Shown here in pieces: positions 48,158 through 59,640 of a stretch of 64,000 bases of DNA (its first letter is position 1; the number at the start of each line of letters is the position of its first letter). Made by a program: the position numbers and the translations under genes. The DNA is taken from positions 2,055,703 through 2,119,702 of the forward strand of contig CANTUQ010000160.1 of NCBI GenBank assembly GCA_947683425.1. Reading direction: 5' to 3'. The DNA is from Excoecaria cochinchinensis. Lineage: Eukaryota; Streptophyta; Magnoliopsida; Malpighiales; Euphorbiaceae. Below the pieces are notes generated by a model, which worked only from the letters and a program-made list of their open reading frames with translations, was not told where the DNA came from and made no database searches.

Positions 48158-48497
48158 CTCTTCAAACCCCCTTGCCACTTGTCATCTTGCCATTGGCCCA
48201 ACCAAGATATTTATGCCAAATTCTCCTTTAGATCTTTTAACTGTCAAAATATCATACATTGACATTTATAAATTTTCAATCCTTCACATTAACCCACTAA
48301 ATAAATTTTATTCTTTCATTCATGTCCGAAATACATACTTCACAATTTTACCATTGGCCGCACTTGCCAAAACTTTTACATTAATTCTTAAATTATCCAG
48401 TTAGCATACCAAACACTTCAACTTGCATAACTTTAATCACCATTAATCCTCAATATCCTCAAATCCTTCTAGGGTACATTTCGGGTTATTACAGTTT

Positions 48498-49334
48498 AAG
48501 CTCAAGCATATGTTTGAGACCACTCAGAGTTCGCCAGATGAGATGCTTCAGGGAGCAGTGGCTTTGGTTCAGGGTCCTGCTTATATGTGGTGGAGTTCAG
48601 TCCGTAAACACACTCTAGTAGATCAGGTTAATTGGGGGTTTTTTCAGACTCAGTTTGAGAAGAAATATGTTGGTTCTGAGCATAAATCTGCCATGTAAGA
48701 TGCATTCTGGAGGCTCAGATAGGGAAGTAAGTCAGTTGCAAAGTATGAGAGAGAGTTTGAACGGCTTAGTGCCTATCTGGATGATGAGTCCATGACTGGC
48801 CAGAAGTTATGCCACAGATTTAAAAGAGGTCTGCATAATAACATCAGATTGGCTTTGGGTTATTAGAGACATATGGATATGAGGTCCTTGGTTGAAGCAG
48901 CCCTTAGAGCAGAGACGATTATGCTAGAGGAGGCTGATAGAAAGTCCCGTTTTAAACAAAAGAGGAAACCAGGTCAATTTTCTAGTGCAGCTGGACAGAG
49001 TAAGAAATTTAGAGGGCCTCCTCATTCACAGAGTCGTGCATCAGTAGCACCTGTTACTATTCGGAGGAACCCAGTCGGCAGTAGTGCCCCAGTAACATCA
49101 ATAGCTAGTGCACCCAGGAGTAGAGTACAAGATCCAGTTCCACAGTGCCCTCATTATAAGAAGTTTCATCCGGGCGAGTGCAGATATATGAACAGGGCTT
49201 GTTTCAGATGTGGGTCCCGGGAACACCAGTTCAAAGATTGTCCTGAGGCCCAGCCGTTCACTGTAGCATTACCAGCTTTGGGTGGAGGGTCAGTCCCTCA
49301 AAGAGGACGTGGTATGGGAGCAGCTCCTCCATAA
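48498..49334 (+). pseudogene. Element B gag, core and zinc knuckle
   Basis: Resumes gag after C: LKHMFETTQSSPDEML, AYMWWSSV, FFQTQFEKKYVG (retrotransposon gag core), and YEREFERLSAYLDDE. A basic linker follows, then CPHYKKFHPGEC and the CCHC zinc knuckle CFRCGSREHQFKDC (49200-49241). Stops lie after SAM, WRLR and LALGY, all at likely Gln codons, and a TAA at 49333-49335. A TAA/TAG pattern like this continues through pol. The protein would package element RNA. Confidence 0.92.
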
Positions 49335-49945
49335 GCAGTTTCAAGCCCTTCAGTACAGCCACCTCAAGGTCGTACCACTGGACGTCATTATGCTATTAGA
49401 GCCAGTGAACAGGATGATGCTCCAGATGTCATTGCTGGTAAATCTCACTGCTCTCTCATTCAGTTTATGCTTTGATTGATCCTGGTTCTACACATTCGTA
49501 TATTATTACTGCTATTTCTCGGGATAAAGGGTTGCCTGATAGTTAGTTAGATCAAGATATTTTAGTGAGTAATCCTTTAGGGTATAGTGTAGTGGTGAAT
49601 AAAGTATATCTAGATTGTCCGATTAGTGCTCAGAGTTTTGTGTTTTCTGCTGATTTGATTGACCTTCCATTCTGAGAGTTTGACGTGATTTTGGGTATGG
49701 ACTGGTTATCCACTCACCAGGCCACTATTGACTATAAGAGGAAGAGAGTAACTTTAAGAACTGCAGATGATCAGGAGATTGTCATTGTGGGTGAGAGATC
49801 AGATTTTCTTTTTGATGTGATTTCAGCTACTACAACTAAGAGACTTATCAGAAAAGGGTGTGTAGCCTACTTGTGCTATGCAATGGATACTAAAAAGGAT
49901 GAACTTACGGCTTAAGATGTGCTCATGGTTCGGGAGTTTTAGGAT
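49335..49945 (+). pseudogene. Element B protease
   Basis: Aspartic protease of the Ty3/gypsy type. ALIDPGSTHSY (about 49469-49501) carries the active-site Asp; the usual Gly-Ser-Thr follows. FDVILGMDWLSTHQATIDY at 49680-49735 is the C-terminal family signature. A one-base frameshift lies near 49460, between CSLIQ and VYAL. Stops occur after LPDS (TAG), after LPF (TGA) and after ELTA (TAA at 49913). Not functional. Confidence 0.88.
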
Positions 49946-51255
49946 GTTTTTCCTGAAGAACTTCCAGGTCTACCACCTGATAGAGAGTTAGAGTTTACTA
50001 TTGACTTAGTACCTAGTACTGCACCTATCTCTATTGCTCCTTACAGAATGGCACCTTCAGAACTCAGAGAATTGAAGATTCAGTTGTAAGAATTATTTGA
50101 TAAAGGCTTCATCAGACCGAGTGTTTCACCTTGGGGAGCACCAGTCTTCTTTGTGAAAAAGAAGGATGGATCACTTCGGTTATGTATTGATTATAGGCAG
50201 CTGAATAAAGTCACCATCAAGAAAAAGTGTCCACTACCTCGGATTGATGATTTGTTTGATCAGTTGAAAGGTGCGAGTGTATTTTCCAAGATTGACTTAA
50301 GATCGGGCTACCATCAGCTAAAGATTAAAGAGTCAAATGTGCCTAAGACAACTTTCCGCACCAGACATGGTCATTACGAGTTCATGGTCATGCCTTTTGG
50401 ATTGACAAATGCTCCTACAGCTTTTATGGATCTGATGAATAGGGTTTTTCACCCTTACTTGGACTACCTTGTGGTTGTTTTTATCGATGATATTTTGGTG
50501 TATTCGAAGACTCCAGAGGAGCATGATGAGCATTTGAGGATTGTTCTGCAGACTCTGAGAGACAAGCAGCTTTATGTCAAGTTTAGTAAATGTGAATTCT
50601 GGCTGGATGAGGTATCATTTTTGGGTCACGTGGTATCAACAGATGGTATAAAAGTTGATACTAAAAAGATTAAAGCGATCCTTCAGTGGAAGACACCCAG
50701 GAGTGTTACTAGGAGTTTTCTTAGATTGGCCGGTTATTATAAAAGGTTCGTGAAGGGTGTCTCTTCGATTGCATCTCATTTAACCAAGTTATTGTAAAAG
50801 AATGTCAAGTTTAAATGGTCAGATAAATGTTAGGAGAGCTTTGAGAAACTTAAGTGTATGCTGACTGAAGCTCCAGTGTTAGTGCAACCTGAATCTGATA
50901 AGGACTTTATGGTCTTCAGTGATGCTTCTAGAAATGGTTTGGGTTGTGTATTGATGCAAGAAGGAAAGGTGATTGCTTATGCCTCCCGATAGCTTAAGAC
51001 TCACGAAAAGAATTACCCTACTCATGATCTTAAGTTGGCAGCAATTGTATTTGCATTAAAGATTTGGAGACATTATCTCTATGGTGAGAAATGCTACATC
51101 TACACTGATCACAAGAGTCTGAAGTATTTGTTTACTCAAAAGGAGCTTAACTTGAGGCAGAGACATTGGCTTGAATTGATCAAAGACTTCGAGCACTTCA
51201 TCGACTATCATCCTGGTAAAGCTAACATTGTAGCTAATGCTCTCAGTAGGAAGTT
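49946..51255 (+). pseudogene. Element B reverse transcriptase and RNase H
   Basis: RT begins with DVFPEELPGLPPDRE and reads SPWGAPVFFVKKKDGSLRL, CIDYRQLNKVTIKKK, KIDLRSGYHQLKI and FGLTNAPTAFMDLMN, then FIDDILVYS with the catalytic Asp pair at 50486-50491. It closes with AGYYKRFVKGVSSIA (50726-50770). RNase H follows with FSDASRNGLGCVL, AYASR, YTDHKSLKYLF (51095-51127) and HPGKANIVANALSRK. Stops after IQL, TKLL, SDKC and YASR all replace Gln. The long open stretch 50153-50797 is the cleanest part of B. Confidence 0.95.
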
Positions 51256-52480
51256 CATGGCTTCTCTACGAACTATGAATGTTAGCCTGGACTTATCAAA
51301 TGATGGAGCTTTGATTGCAAAAATGCATGTTAAACCAGATTTTCTCCAGCAAGTGAAAGATGCTCAGAAGCAGGATGATCGGTTGTCGGCCATTATAGCA
51401 CAGGTGAAAGATGGCCATGTCAGTGATTATTCATTAGGTTCTGATGGTGGTCTATATATTATAAACAAAGATTGTGCATTCCTGATCAAGATGATTTGAG
51501 AAAGAATATTATGTCAGAAGCTCATCACAGTAGCTTTGCCATGCATCCTGGTTGTAACAAGATGTATCAAGATTTGAAAATGCTCTATTAGTGGCCAGGT
51601 ATGAAACGTGATGTGACAGAATTTGTGGGTCAGTGTCTGATTTATCAGCAAGTCAAGGCAGAACATCAAGTTCCTTCAGGTTTGCTTCAACCTATTGTCA
51701 TTCCTGAATGGAAATGGGATAGGGTGACCATGGATTTTGTGTTAGGATTTCCTCTCTCGAGAAAGAAACATGATGTAGTTTGGGTAATTGTTGATCGAAT
51801 CACTAAATCAACTCATTTTCTGCCTATCAGAATGGATTATTTGTTATCCAAGCTGGCAGAGTTGTACATTAATGAGATTGTAAGACTGCATGGAGTTCCT
51901 TTCTCCATCATTTCAGATCGTGATCTAAGATTTACTTCTCAGTTTTTGAAGAGGTTTTAGGAAGCTTTGGGAACTCGATTGCATTTCAGCATAGCTTTCC
52001 ACCCTCAGACTAATGGACAATCTGAGCGTTGTGATTCGGATTCTAGAAGATATGTTGAGATGTTGTATACTCGAGTTTAGTAGCCGTTGGGAGCGGTACT
52101 TGCCTTTAGCAAAATTCGCCTATAACAACAGTTATCAGACCGGTATCAAGATGGCTCCCTACGAAGCTTTGTATGGTAGAAAAGGAGAGAGCTCAGTGAG
52201 AGCAAGATTGTGAGGTCAGATCTGATTAGAGAAACGGAAGAAAAGGTTCGAGTGATTAAAGATAGATTGAAAGAAGTCATGGATCGACATAAGTCCTATG
52301 CAGATATGAAGAGGAAAGATATAGAGTTTCAAGTGGGAGATAAAGTATTTTTGAAAGTTTCTCCATGGAAGAAGATCTTGAGATTTGGAAAGAAAGGCAA
52401 GCTGAGTCCGAGATTCATTGGCCCTTATGAAATTATTCAGCGGGTTGGACCAGTAGCTTACAGATTAAAGCTTTCATAAG
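51256..52480 (+). pseudogene. Element B integrase
   Basis: Zinc domain with HHSSFAMHPGCNKMY (from about 51520) and CLIYQQVKAEHQ, where the usual Cys-x2-Cys has become CLIY. The core has VTMDFVLGFP (first Asp), ISDRDLRFTSQFLKRF (second Asp, 51905-51958) and HPQTNGQSER (Glu, about 52003-52030). After FAYNNSYQTGIKMAPYEALYGRK a deletion removes the usual following segment. The C-terminal part holds YADMKRKDIEFQVGDKVFLKVSPW. There are one-base frameshifts near 51478, 52033 and 52190, and stops after MLY (Trp or Gln position) and LKRF. Confidence 0.93.
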
Positions 52481-52770
52481 AGTTAGAGAAGATTCATGAT
52501 ATCTTCCATGTCTCTATGCTTCGAAGGTACTGTTCAGACCCCAGTTATGTCATCAAGCATGAAGAAGTTCAAGTTCAGCCAGACATGACTTATGATGAAT
52601 ATCCAGTGAAGATCCTAGCTAGAGAAGTGAAGTAGCTCAGGAATAAATAGATTCCACTGGTGAAGATTCTCTGGAATCACCACAATGTTGAGGAAGCGAC
52701 GTGGGAACTAGAAGAGACTATGAGACAACAGTATCCCCAGCTCTTCAGTTTAGGTAAATTTCGAGGACGA
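52481..52770 (+). pseudogene. Element B chromodomain and polyprotein C-terminus
   Basis: After KLS-stop comes ELEKIHDIFHVSMLRRY, the end of integrase. The chromodomain follows: YPVKILAREVK-stop-LRNK-stop-IPLVKILW, then HHNVEEATWELEETMR. A C-terminal chromodomain is the mark of chromoviruses and steers integration to particular chromatin. The three stops are TAA or TAG at Gln positions. Confidence 0.92.
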
Positions 52771-52780
52771 AATTTTAAAT

Positions 52781-52793
52781 TGGTAGGGGAGAT
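52781..52793 (+). promoter_or_regulatory. Polypurine tract of element B
   Basis: TGGTAGGGGAGAT immediately before the 3' LTR; second-strand primer. Confidence 0.85.
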
Positions 52794-55700
52794 TATAACA
52801 ACCCCAATACCGGGTTAGTCGTAAATAGTATTTTTCAAGAGTGAATAGTGCTTCCGGGGTGAATAGTACTTTCCAAAATCGAAAAATATTTTATTGGACT
52901 ATTGGATAGAGCTCATCAATAAGAGTCCATAGGCGCAAATTTCAGGTCATTTGGATGTCAAACGAGTCCAGAATGGCCGAAAACAGTAAACAAAAGTATT
53001 TACTTCGGTGAATAGTGAAAAGTAAAAGTGGGCCCAAGTGGGCCCAATGAATAGTAGATGTGGGACCATGAGTGGTGACATCATCAATGATATCATGACA
53101 TCAGCAATGTCATTATGATTAATAATAACTATGGGTCCCATGAATAGTGACAGTATCTTTGACTGGTCTGTGAATAGTGACTATGGGTCTCGTGAATAGT
53201 AACTGTGGGACCCATAAAATAGTGACTCCAGGGTGAATAGTACTTGAATATATTTTATTTTACCATCAGAAAGAGAATGTTAAGTGGAGTATAATGGTGT
53301 AATCTGGTGTAAAAATGAGGTCAGATAAGCCCCCAAAAGTCAGTATGAAGTTTCTCTGGTTCAGTTCGATTGAAGCAAGGTTTGAATGAACTTTGACCGA
53401 ATTTTTATAAATAGTTAGAGTGGATAAAATGGTCTATTATAAGAGGATAAAAGGCTTAGAATAATTTTTATAAATTTTTGACAGCATTAGAATTGTATTT
53501 TACGGCAAAATCAGATTGAACAGAAATAGACTGGTTTAAGTGAACTAGATGCTAAATGAAAACTGATTGAGCTGAAATTTTGTAAAGAGACTAATTTTAA
53601 TATTCTAAGAATGATGGAATTGGCTGGAAGTGAAAATGAATTCAGGAACATTAAATTTCACTAAAACAGTGGAAAATGACTCGAAAAATAAAAATCGAAC
53701 CAAATCGGCTCAACCACTTTGGTTGGACCTGGTTGGGTCCAATTGGACCCATATAAAAGCACCTAAAAATCTGGAAATCCCCTTGGATTCCATTTTATTT
53801 CAGCCTTCTTCTTCCTCTCCTTTGGCCGAATTCCTCTCTCTCTCTTCTCTCCCATTTTTCTTCAATTTTTGCTTCAATTCACCTCAAGATCAAACATCCC
53901 AAACATAATTCAGCTCATTTAGAATCCATTGGTGGTCTTATAATTTCGTTTGGAGGAGTATAAGTGGGTGAAACCTAGACTTGAAGTTTGGGTGTAAAAT
54001 TGAGGTAAGAGATTTAAGAGTTTTAAATTTGGTTTTAAGGTTCCTAAAGGTAAATTAGGATGTGATTTAGATGTTTATTAAGTTTATTTGATGAAAAGAA
54101 ACATGGTTTTGATTAAATCTTAATTTTTATGTTTGGACATAATTATGCCCAATAGGTGAGGGAACCTCCAATCAAGCTAAGGGCAAGGAAAAGAAAAATT
54201 AAGGAGTATATTTCAAGGATATAAGGTTTGTGATTGCAAATTCTATTTAATTCCATGGTAAAAATATGGATTTGGATTATGTTTGTGAATAAAGTATGTG
54301 ATTTTTGCATGTTTAATTAAAATTAACATGATATTCATGCTTAGGGATGTTAAAAATAATGGTATGGATGATTGAATTTAAGAAATAGATTTTGTGTAAA
54401 AAGTTCCTTCTTTGGCCGAATATAATTCATGTGATTTTCATGTGTTTTCATAATGTTTTATGTATAATTATGATGGATCGAAGGTATTTGGCATGTGAAT
54501 TAATGAATGGTATGTGTTAGAGAATGTGAAAACATCATGAGGTATGTGATGTATGTATGGCCGAATGTATATCATGTGTAAAGTCATGATTTTTATGTGT
54601 TTTCATGGAAATTGATGGTATGGTGATGTTATACATTATGAAATTGACCTAAATAAATGATAAAATTGATAAAAAGAATTAAGGGTTGATTTCACTCACG
54701 GTCACTCAACTTATCACTTATCGCGCAAAAGTAACCGACTTTTTTTTTTCTTACTTAAATGTCACTGAACTTTTAATATTTTTACAAAAAAGTCATTTTG
54801 ATCGAAATCCGGTGAGGACCCTCGCCGAATTGATGACATGGCATGCCATGTCAGAAACTACATGTCGTTTAACAATATCTACAACAAATGCTACATCTAA
54901 ATCAATTTCACTCACGGTCACTAAACTTATCATTTGTCGCGCAAAAGTAAACAATTTTTTTTTCCAACTTAAATGTTACTGAAGTTCTAAAATTTTTTCA
55001 AAAAAGTCATATATTTACTATTCATTGCCACGTGTCATATGCCATGTCATCAATCTGGTAAGGGTTCTCGCCGGATTCCGGTCAATATGACTTTTTTGCA
55101 AAAATGTTAGAAGTTCAGTGGCATTTAAGTAAGAAAAAAAAGTCGGTTACTTTTGTGCAATAAGTGATAAGTTGAGTGACCATGAGTGAAATTGACCCAA
55201 AGAATTAATGTAAATAAATTGGTATGTAGGCCGTATGCATGTGTGTATGTATGCATGTGTACCATGATGAAATAATGAGTTTACATGGCATGTGATGCTG
55301 TAATGATAATAATTACATGTGACATGATGAAATGGTATGAAAAAGAATAAGATATTATGATGACATACCATAAAATATATGCATGTCACATTAATAATGT
55401 GAAAAATAAAATAATATTGCCCTATGTAGTGATCTAGTAGTCAAGTCTAGTGAAAGATATATTGGCATGCCATAGGGACATAAGACCGAGGGTGTGAGCA
55501 TGGCGTCTCACTTTTTAAATAGGCCAATGATGGTCCTATTTCACTGTATTTGAATATTTCATTGTACTGTACTGTATTTAAGACAGTGGTGGTCCCACGG
55601 GACTCCTCTGGTATTTTTATGAACTTCTGGAGTTCACATCTCGTTTATTCTGTCTATAGAGTGAGCCAGTGTGTTACAGGGGCACAATTGTAAAAATAAG

Positions 55701-57028
55701 ATTAAAATGGTTAAAATGTGATTAAAATAATATTTATGTGGAAAAAGGAAATAAATATAATTATATAAAAAGTTTAAGGGCAAAATGGTAATTTTGTGCA
55801 TATGTGTGTTAAGAATGATTAATAAGGGTAAAAATATAAATAAATGGTTAAATATGAAAATTGTCCACTTTATAGGGGTAAAAATATAATTTGGCATGAA
55901 AATGGCAATTGGATGGTAAAACCATAATTTGGCATGTAAATTAATGATAAAATAGTAATATTGTTGAATTAAAAATAAATTAGTGGCATAATTGTAATAT
56001 TATTGAAATTAGAATGAACTAGTGGCATAATGGTAAAATAACTGAAATTAAAATGAACTAATGGCATTTTTGTCATTTTGAAAAAGTTTAAGGATATAAG
56101 TAAAATATTACCATAAGTTAAAGATAAAATGGTAATTAAGATTATTTATGTGATTAATTGTGTAATTGCCCTGAACATGAAATTTAAAAATAATTAAATA
56201 TAATATTGCATGAATAATTAGTAATTAAATGTAATGTGTTTAATTATGAATATTAAATGTTATTATTGTGAATATTATTATGCATGAAAAAATAAATTAA
56301 GTGGAGATTTATGGAATTGCAATCACCACTGAGCATATTTAATTCTCAGCACGTAGTTTTATTTGATTGCGTGTAGGTACTCCGTAAAATTTTGGGAGCA
56401 GTGCATATCTCACACTTTGGAAGTGGTATGGAAGAATTTATTCGGAATATTTAAGTATGTTAAGAAGTTTGACATGTATATGACTTATAGTATTATTTTG
56501 GGTTTTGGTCTGTAATAGATTGTGAAAACTTCACTAGTTTATATTTGTCTGGGCATGCCTAATAATTAGTAGAAATTAAGTTAAACTATTGGTAAAGTAA
56601 AATATAGATTTTCAAGTTAAAGGAAAATTGACTAGATGAATAATAAATTAAACAGTTATAAGTCAATCGACATAATTGATAAGGAATTAAAAATAGTAAA
56701 TATTAAGTTTGATGATTAATTAATAAGTAATAATAGACTTAAGTAAATTCTCTTTGCCATACGGCACTATTCACATAGTATTATACATGCGGTACTATTT
56801 ATATATACGGCACTATTCATACATACGGTACTATTCATGTATATGGTACTATTAAAAATAAATTTACCGATTTTAATTAATTGTCTATTTAATAACCTGA
56901 ATAGCTTAATTAGGTTAGCCGGATTAAAATGAACAGTTATTTAATCGGATAATAAAGTATTAGAGTGTATGTTAGTTCAGTGCGGTGGCACCCGGTATCC
57001 GTATCACATACAGGTATAGGGCGTTACA
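52794..57028 (+). mobile_element. 3' LTR of element B, containing MITE E
   Basis: 4235 bp, from TATAACAACCCC (TG decayed to TA) to GGCGTTACA, followed by tgaag. About 3.7 kb without E. TATA-like CATATAAAAGC at 53750-53760. Confidence 0.95.
54683..55198. mobile_element. Mutator-like MITE E with long inverted ends
   Basis: 516 bp inserted in the 3' LTR of B and absent from the 5' LTR, so the empty site is seen at about 37125-37135. Ends GGGTTGATTTCACTCACGGT and GAGTGAAATTGACCC are inverted repeats extending well over 100 bp (GTAACCGACTTTTTTT near both ends). Flanked by 10-bp copies of aaagaattaa (54673-54682 and 55199-55208); 9-10 bp duplications and long terminal repeats are typical of Mutator-like elements. 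A further partial copy of the end sequence lies inside (54898-55010). No coding capacity. Confidence 0.93.
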
Positions 57029-57170
57029 TGAAGAAACCAATGTTCCTAAAATAAATATCTCGATTTATGCATGTTTCTTCTTTGACTTTGTTTGTTTTGT
57101 TAGTTTTATATTTATATATATCTTGTGGGCCCATATAATTAATTATTTTTGGGGCAATTTTTAAGCTTTG

Positions 57171-57530
57171 CTTTTCACTTGGGGATTGTATTCTGTCCGA
57201 ATTTCAACTTTGTAAATGTTGTGCTTGCGTGTTTATTGCTTTCATTTGTCGCTTTATTTACTGCTTTCTTTTACATCTTTCTTTTATCGCTTTCTTGATG
57301 CTTGAAATGCGCTTTTAATAAATTGCATTAATTGCGTGAGAAGAGAGATGCTTTTCACTTGGGGATTGTATTATGTCCGAATTTCAACTTTGTAAATGTT
57401 GTGCTTGCGTGTTTATTGCTTTCATTTGTCGCTTTATTTACTGCTTTCTTTTACATCTTTCTTTTATCGCTTTCTTGATGCTTGAAATGCGCTTTTAATA
57501 AATTGCATTAATTGCGTGAGAAGAGAGATG
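57171..57530 (+). repeat. 180-bp tandem duplication in LTR J
   Basis: 57171-57350 and 57351-57530 are the same except for one base seen (TTCTGTCCG against TTATGTCCG). Each copy runs from CTTTTCACTTGGGG to AAGAGAGATG. Confidence 0.97.
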
Positions 57531-57844
57531 AAATTTTCAAATCTAAAAACTCATTTACAATTAACCAAGGCATAAATAAGAGTGAAGTTTTGAACACTTT
57601 CTCTGGTTTAAGACAGTAGAGGTTAGATGACCTTTTCCAATTTCCTGTAAATTGGGTGACGACTCCAAAATACTTCAAAGGTGCCTAAAGGTTTCATGAG
57701 AGTAGATGAACTTCCCTAATGTTCTATTGGGAGGGGATTCTAAAATGTCTCGTGTTACTAAAGATCAAATGACGCGAACCAATTCCTTGAGCCTTAAAAG
57801 CGGGCCTCTTTGATGAGGGCTTTCCCAGTTCGGCGAGCGTCACA

Positions 57845-58318
57845 CTTAGCCTCGCGGCTGATAGTAGGACCCATCAACTTAGGCATCTTGCCAGCGAGAG
57901 CGGTAGCAGAGCATAGCTATTAGATTACATACATTCGATAAAAAATAATGTTTTTCTCTTTATAAAAGAATTAGAAGATAATGACCACATGAGTCTAAAT
58001 GCCTTTGTTTTATATCTTTCTGTAAAATTGTGTACATCTCAGTATGATTTTTCTATACATGATCATTATCTAACATAGATTCAAAATGCAAAACTACATC
58101 TAATCTCAGAGTGGATCTTGTAAGCATCAAACTCTTATCTCCAATCAGCCCTCTCGAGTTTTTTTGATTGGACATTTTCTCTCAAACCTCTAATTTTTGG
58201 CCAGGACGCCTTTTTTCGATTTTCATCCTGAGGAGGTACCCATTTTTAGCAAGGCCGCCTTTTTTCGATTTTCGACCCGTGGGGCATTTATTCCCTTCTT
58301 TTGATTTTTTTTTTAGTC
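57845..58318 (-). other. 3' UTR of H, right of J
   Basis: Starts with cttag, J's duplication, and continues H. 58000-58300 matches the region of F just downstream of integrase (13060-13340), including CATCAAACTC, the GACGCCTTTTTTCGATTTTC box and GACCCGTGGGGCATTTATTC. No gene. Confidence 0.75.
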
Positions 58319-59410
58319 TTTAGCAATGGAACTTCTTAAGTCTATCGATGCTAATTGGTTCTCTGAACTTGTTTCCATCACTGTCTGTTAGAATCGCTGC
58401 TCCCTCGAGTACAAACTTCTCAAGAACAAATGGGCCTTCCTACGCTGGCCTGAACTTGCCTCATTCGTTTGGAACATTCAAACTCATTTGCTTAAAGACT
58501 AAATCTCCCTCTTTTAATGGGTGCTTTCTGACTTTCTTCCCAAATGATTGAGCAAAGTGTTTTATGATAGATCTAACTGTGATAATAATCACATGACCTG
58601 TCCTCGTCTGACGTGTTTAACTACTGCAGCCATTGCTGCTCCCAGTCGGCTTTTGGAATCTGGGCTTCCATGACTGCCTTTAAAGATTTGAGCTCTGCTT
58701 CGACCGGCAGTACTACTTTCCCCCATATATCGCGGAATAAAGCATGACTCTCGTAGAGGTTCCAACTGTGGTTCTCTAGACAGAAGTGCAAAAGCCCATT
58801 TCTCTGCCCAACCCTTGTAGTTTCGAAGCATCTTAACCAAGATCTTCTTGTTAGCAGCCTCTCCTGGCCCATTGGTTCGAGGGCAATATAGAGAGGACTT
58901 GTGGTCTTTAATGCCATACCTCTGGAGCAACTCCTTAGCCTTAGCCATAACTGGCCAATCCCCCCCCCCCCCCCCCGTCCCGTCCTTGAACCCTACGTGG
59001 TGCGAGAGACCAAATCGACATATCAGATTCCTTTCGATGAACTTGTCCATACCGCAAGCATTGACTTTTTTGAAGGACCCGGCTTTTATCCACTTGGTGA
59101 AGTAGGAGATAGCAACTATGGTGGACCTATGTCCGTTGGAGGCCGTAGGGCGCACTTCCCCTAAGATATCTATTCCCCAAGCTTGAGCAATCCGTATCCA
59201 TTGTAAGTCAATAGAACCTCCGTCTCATGATTTTCTTTGCCAGAGTTAGGCCATTCATATGAGCTCTGCAGACCCCAGCATGGGTCTCTTTCATAACCTT
59301 CTTGGCCTTATTCTCGTCTAAGCATCTTAGTCGTATGCCATCAGCTTACCTCTTATACTGCATACCCTCTACACTGATGAACTGGGTGGATATCTTGCGA
59401 ATCAGTCTTT
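58319..59410 (-). pseudogene. Element H integrase, degraded
   Basis: Minus-strand Tat integrase. High to low: a linker like F's (RLIRKISTQFISVEG, ADGIRLRCLDENKAKKVM), then the zinc-domain start HAGVCRAHMNGLTLAKKIMR near 59290-59220, a gap, then core ISYFTKWIKAGSFKKVN and FIERNLICRFGL (59155-58990). Where the second catalytic Asp should be (SDNG) there is a run of 17 C on the plus strand (58960-58976) that destroys the motif. GEAANKKILVKML keeps the Glu. The C-terminal part is spread over two frames down to 58330. The ORF at 58589-59155 is a chance fusion of frames after the core. Confidence 0.85.
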
Positions 59411-59530
59411 TTGTCCTTTTCAGTATCCAAAAAGAATGGCAAAGTACGAGTATGTGTATATCAATGGGATTTGAACAAAGCTTGCTCCCAGGATGACTTT
59501 CTTTTGCCCCATATCAACGATTTTCAGCCA
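59411..59530 (+). pseudogene. Inverted RT fragment within H
   Basis: A plus-strand stretch reading SKKNGKVRVCVYQWDLNKAC then SQDDFLLPHIND. This is the Tat RT motif (compare VRVCVDYRDLNKACPKDDF in F) but on the strand opposite to the rest of H. The minus-strand RT of H ends nearby at 59641. The two halves lie either side of an ATT microsatellite. Confidence 0.85.
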
Positions 59531-59581
59531 GATCTACATATTAATTCTTTTCCTTCCCCTTTTTTTTGTTTTTTTTGTATT

Positions 59582-59582
59582 A

Positions 59583-59622
<40 letters not shown>
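59582..59622 (+). repeat. ATT microsatellite at the inversion in H
   Basis: About 12 units of ATT followed by a poly-T run (to 59640), at the centre of the inverted RT arrangement. Confidence 0.95.
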
Positions 59623-59623
<1 letters not shown>

Positions 59624-59640
59624 TGTTTTATTTTTTTTTT

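Larger units (their letters stand above)
39414..48492 (-). mobile_element. Solo Tekay LTR C (minus), split by solo LTR D
   Basis: Plus-strand ends TGTAACACCCCC (39414) and GGGTTATTACA (48492), flanked by gttta at 39409-39413 and 48493-48497. On the minus strand it begins TGTAATAACCCGAAATGTACCC, resembling the start of LTR A; other shared blocks are listed under A. No internal region or primer site, so it is a solo LTR of about 3.8 kb once D and its duplication are removed. Parts: 39414-41263 and 46548-48492. No genes inside. 47345-48120 is A-rich non-coding DNA. Confidence 0.93.
35278..57028 (+). mobile_element. Tekay/Del chromovirus B (complete, with nested C, D and E)
   Basis: Plus-strand Ty3/gypsy element with 5' LTR 35278-38950 and 3' LTR 52794-57028 and perfect 5-bp duplications tgaag (35273-35277 and 57029-57033). 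Internal order: primer site, gag, protease, RT, RNase H, integrase, chromodomain, polypurine tract. C (39414-48492) interrupts gag and E (54683-55198) lies in the 3' LTR. Without these the element is about 12.1 kb. Many stops and several frameshifts make it inactive; LTR differences are visibly more frequent than in F or G, so it is older. Target: solo LTR J. Confidence 0.96.

Noticed and set aside
48010..48262. Lys/Glu/Arg-rich open frame
   Set aside because: Purine-rich leader-like tract in LTR C beside its TATA box; no family resemblance.
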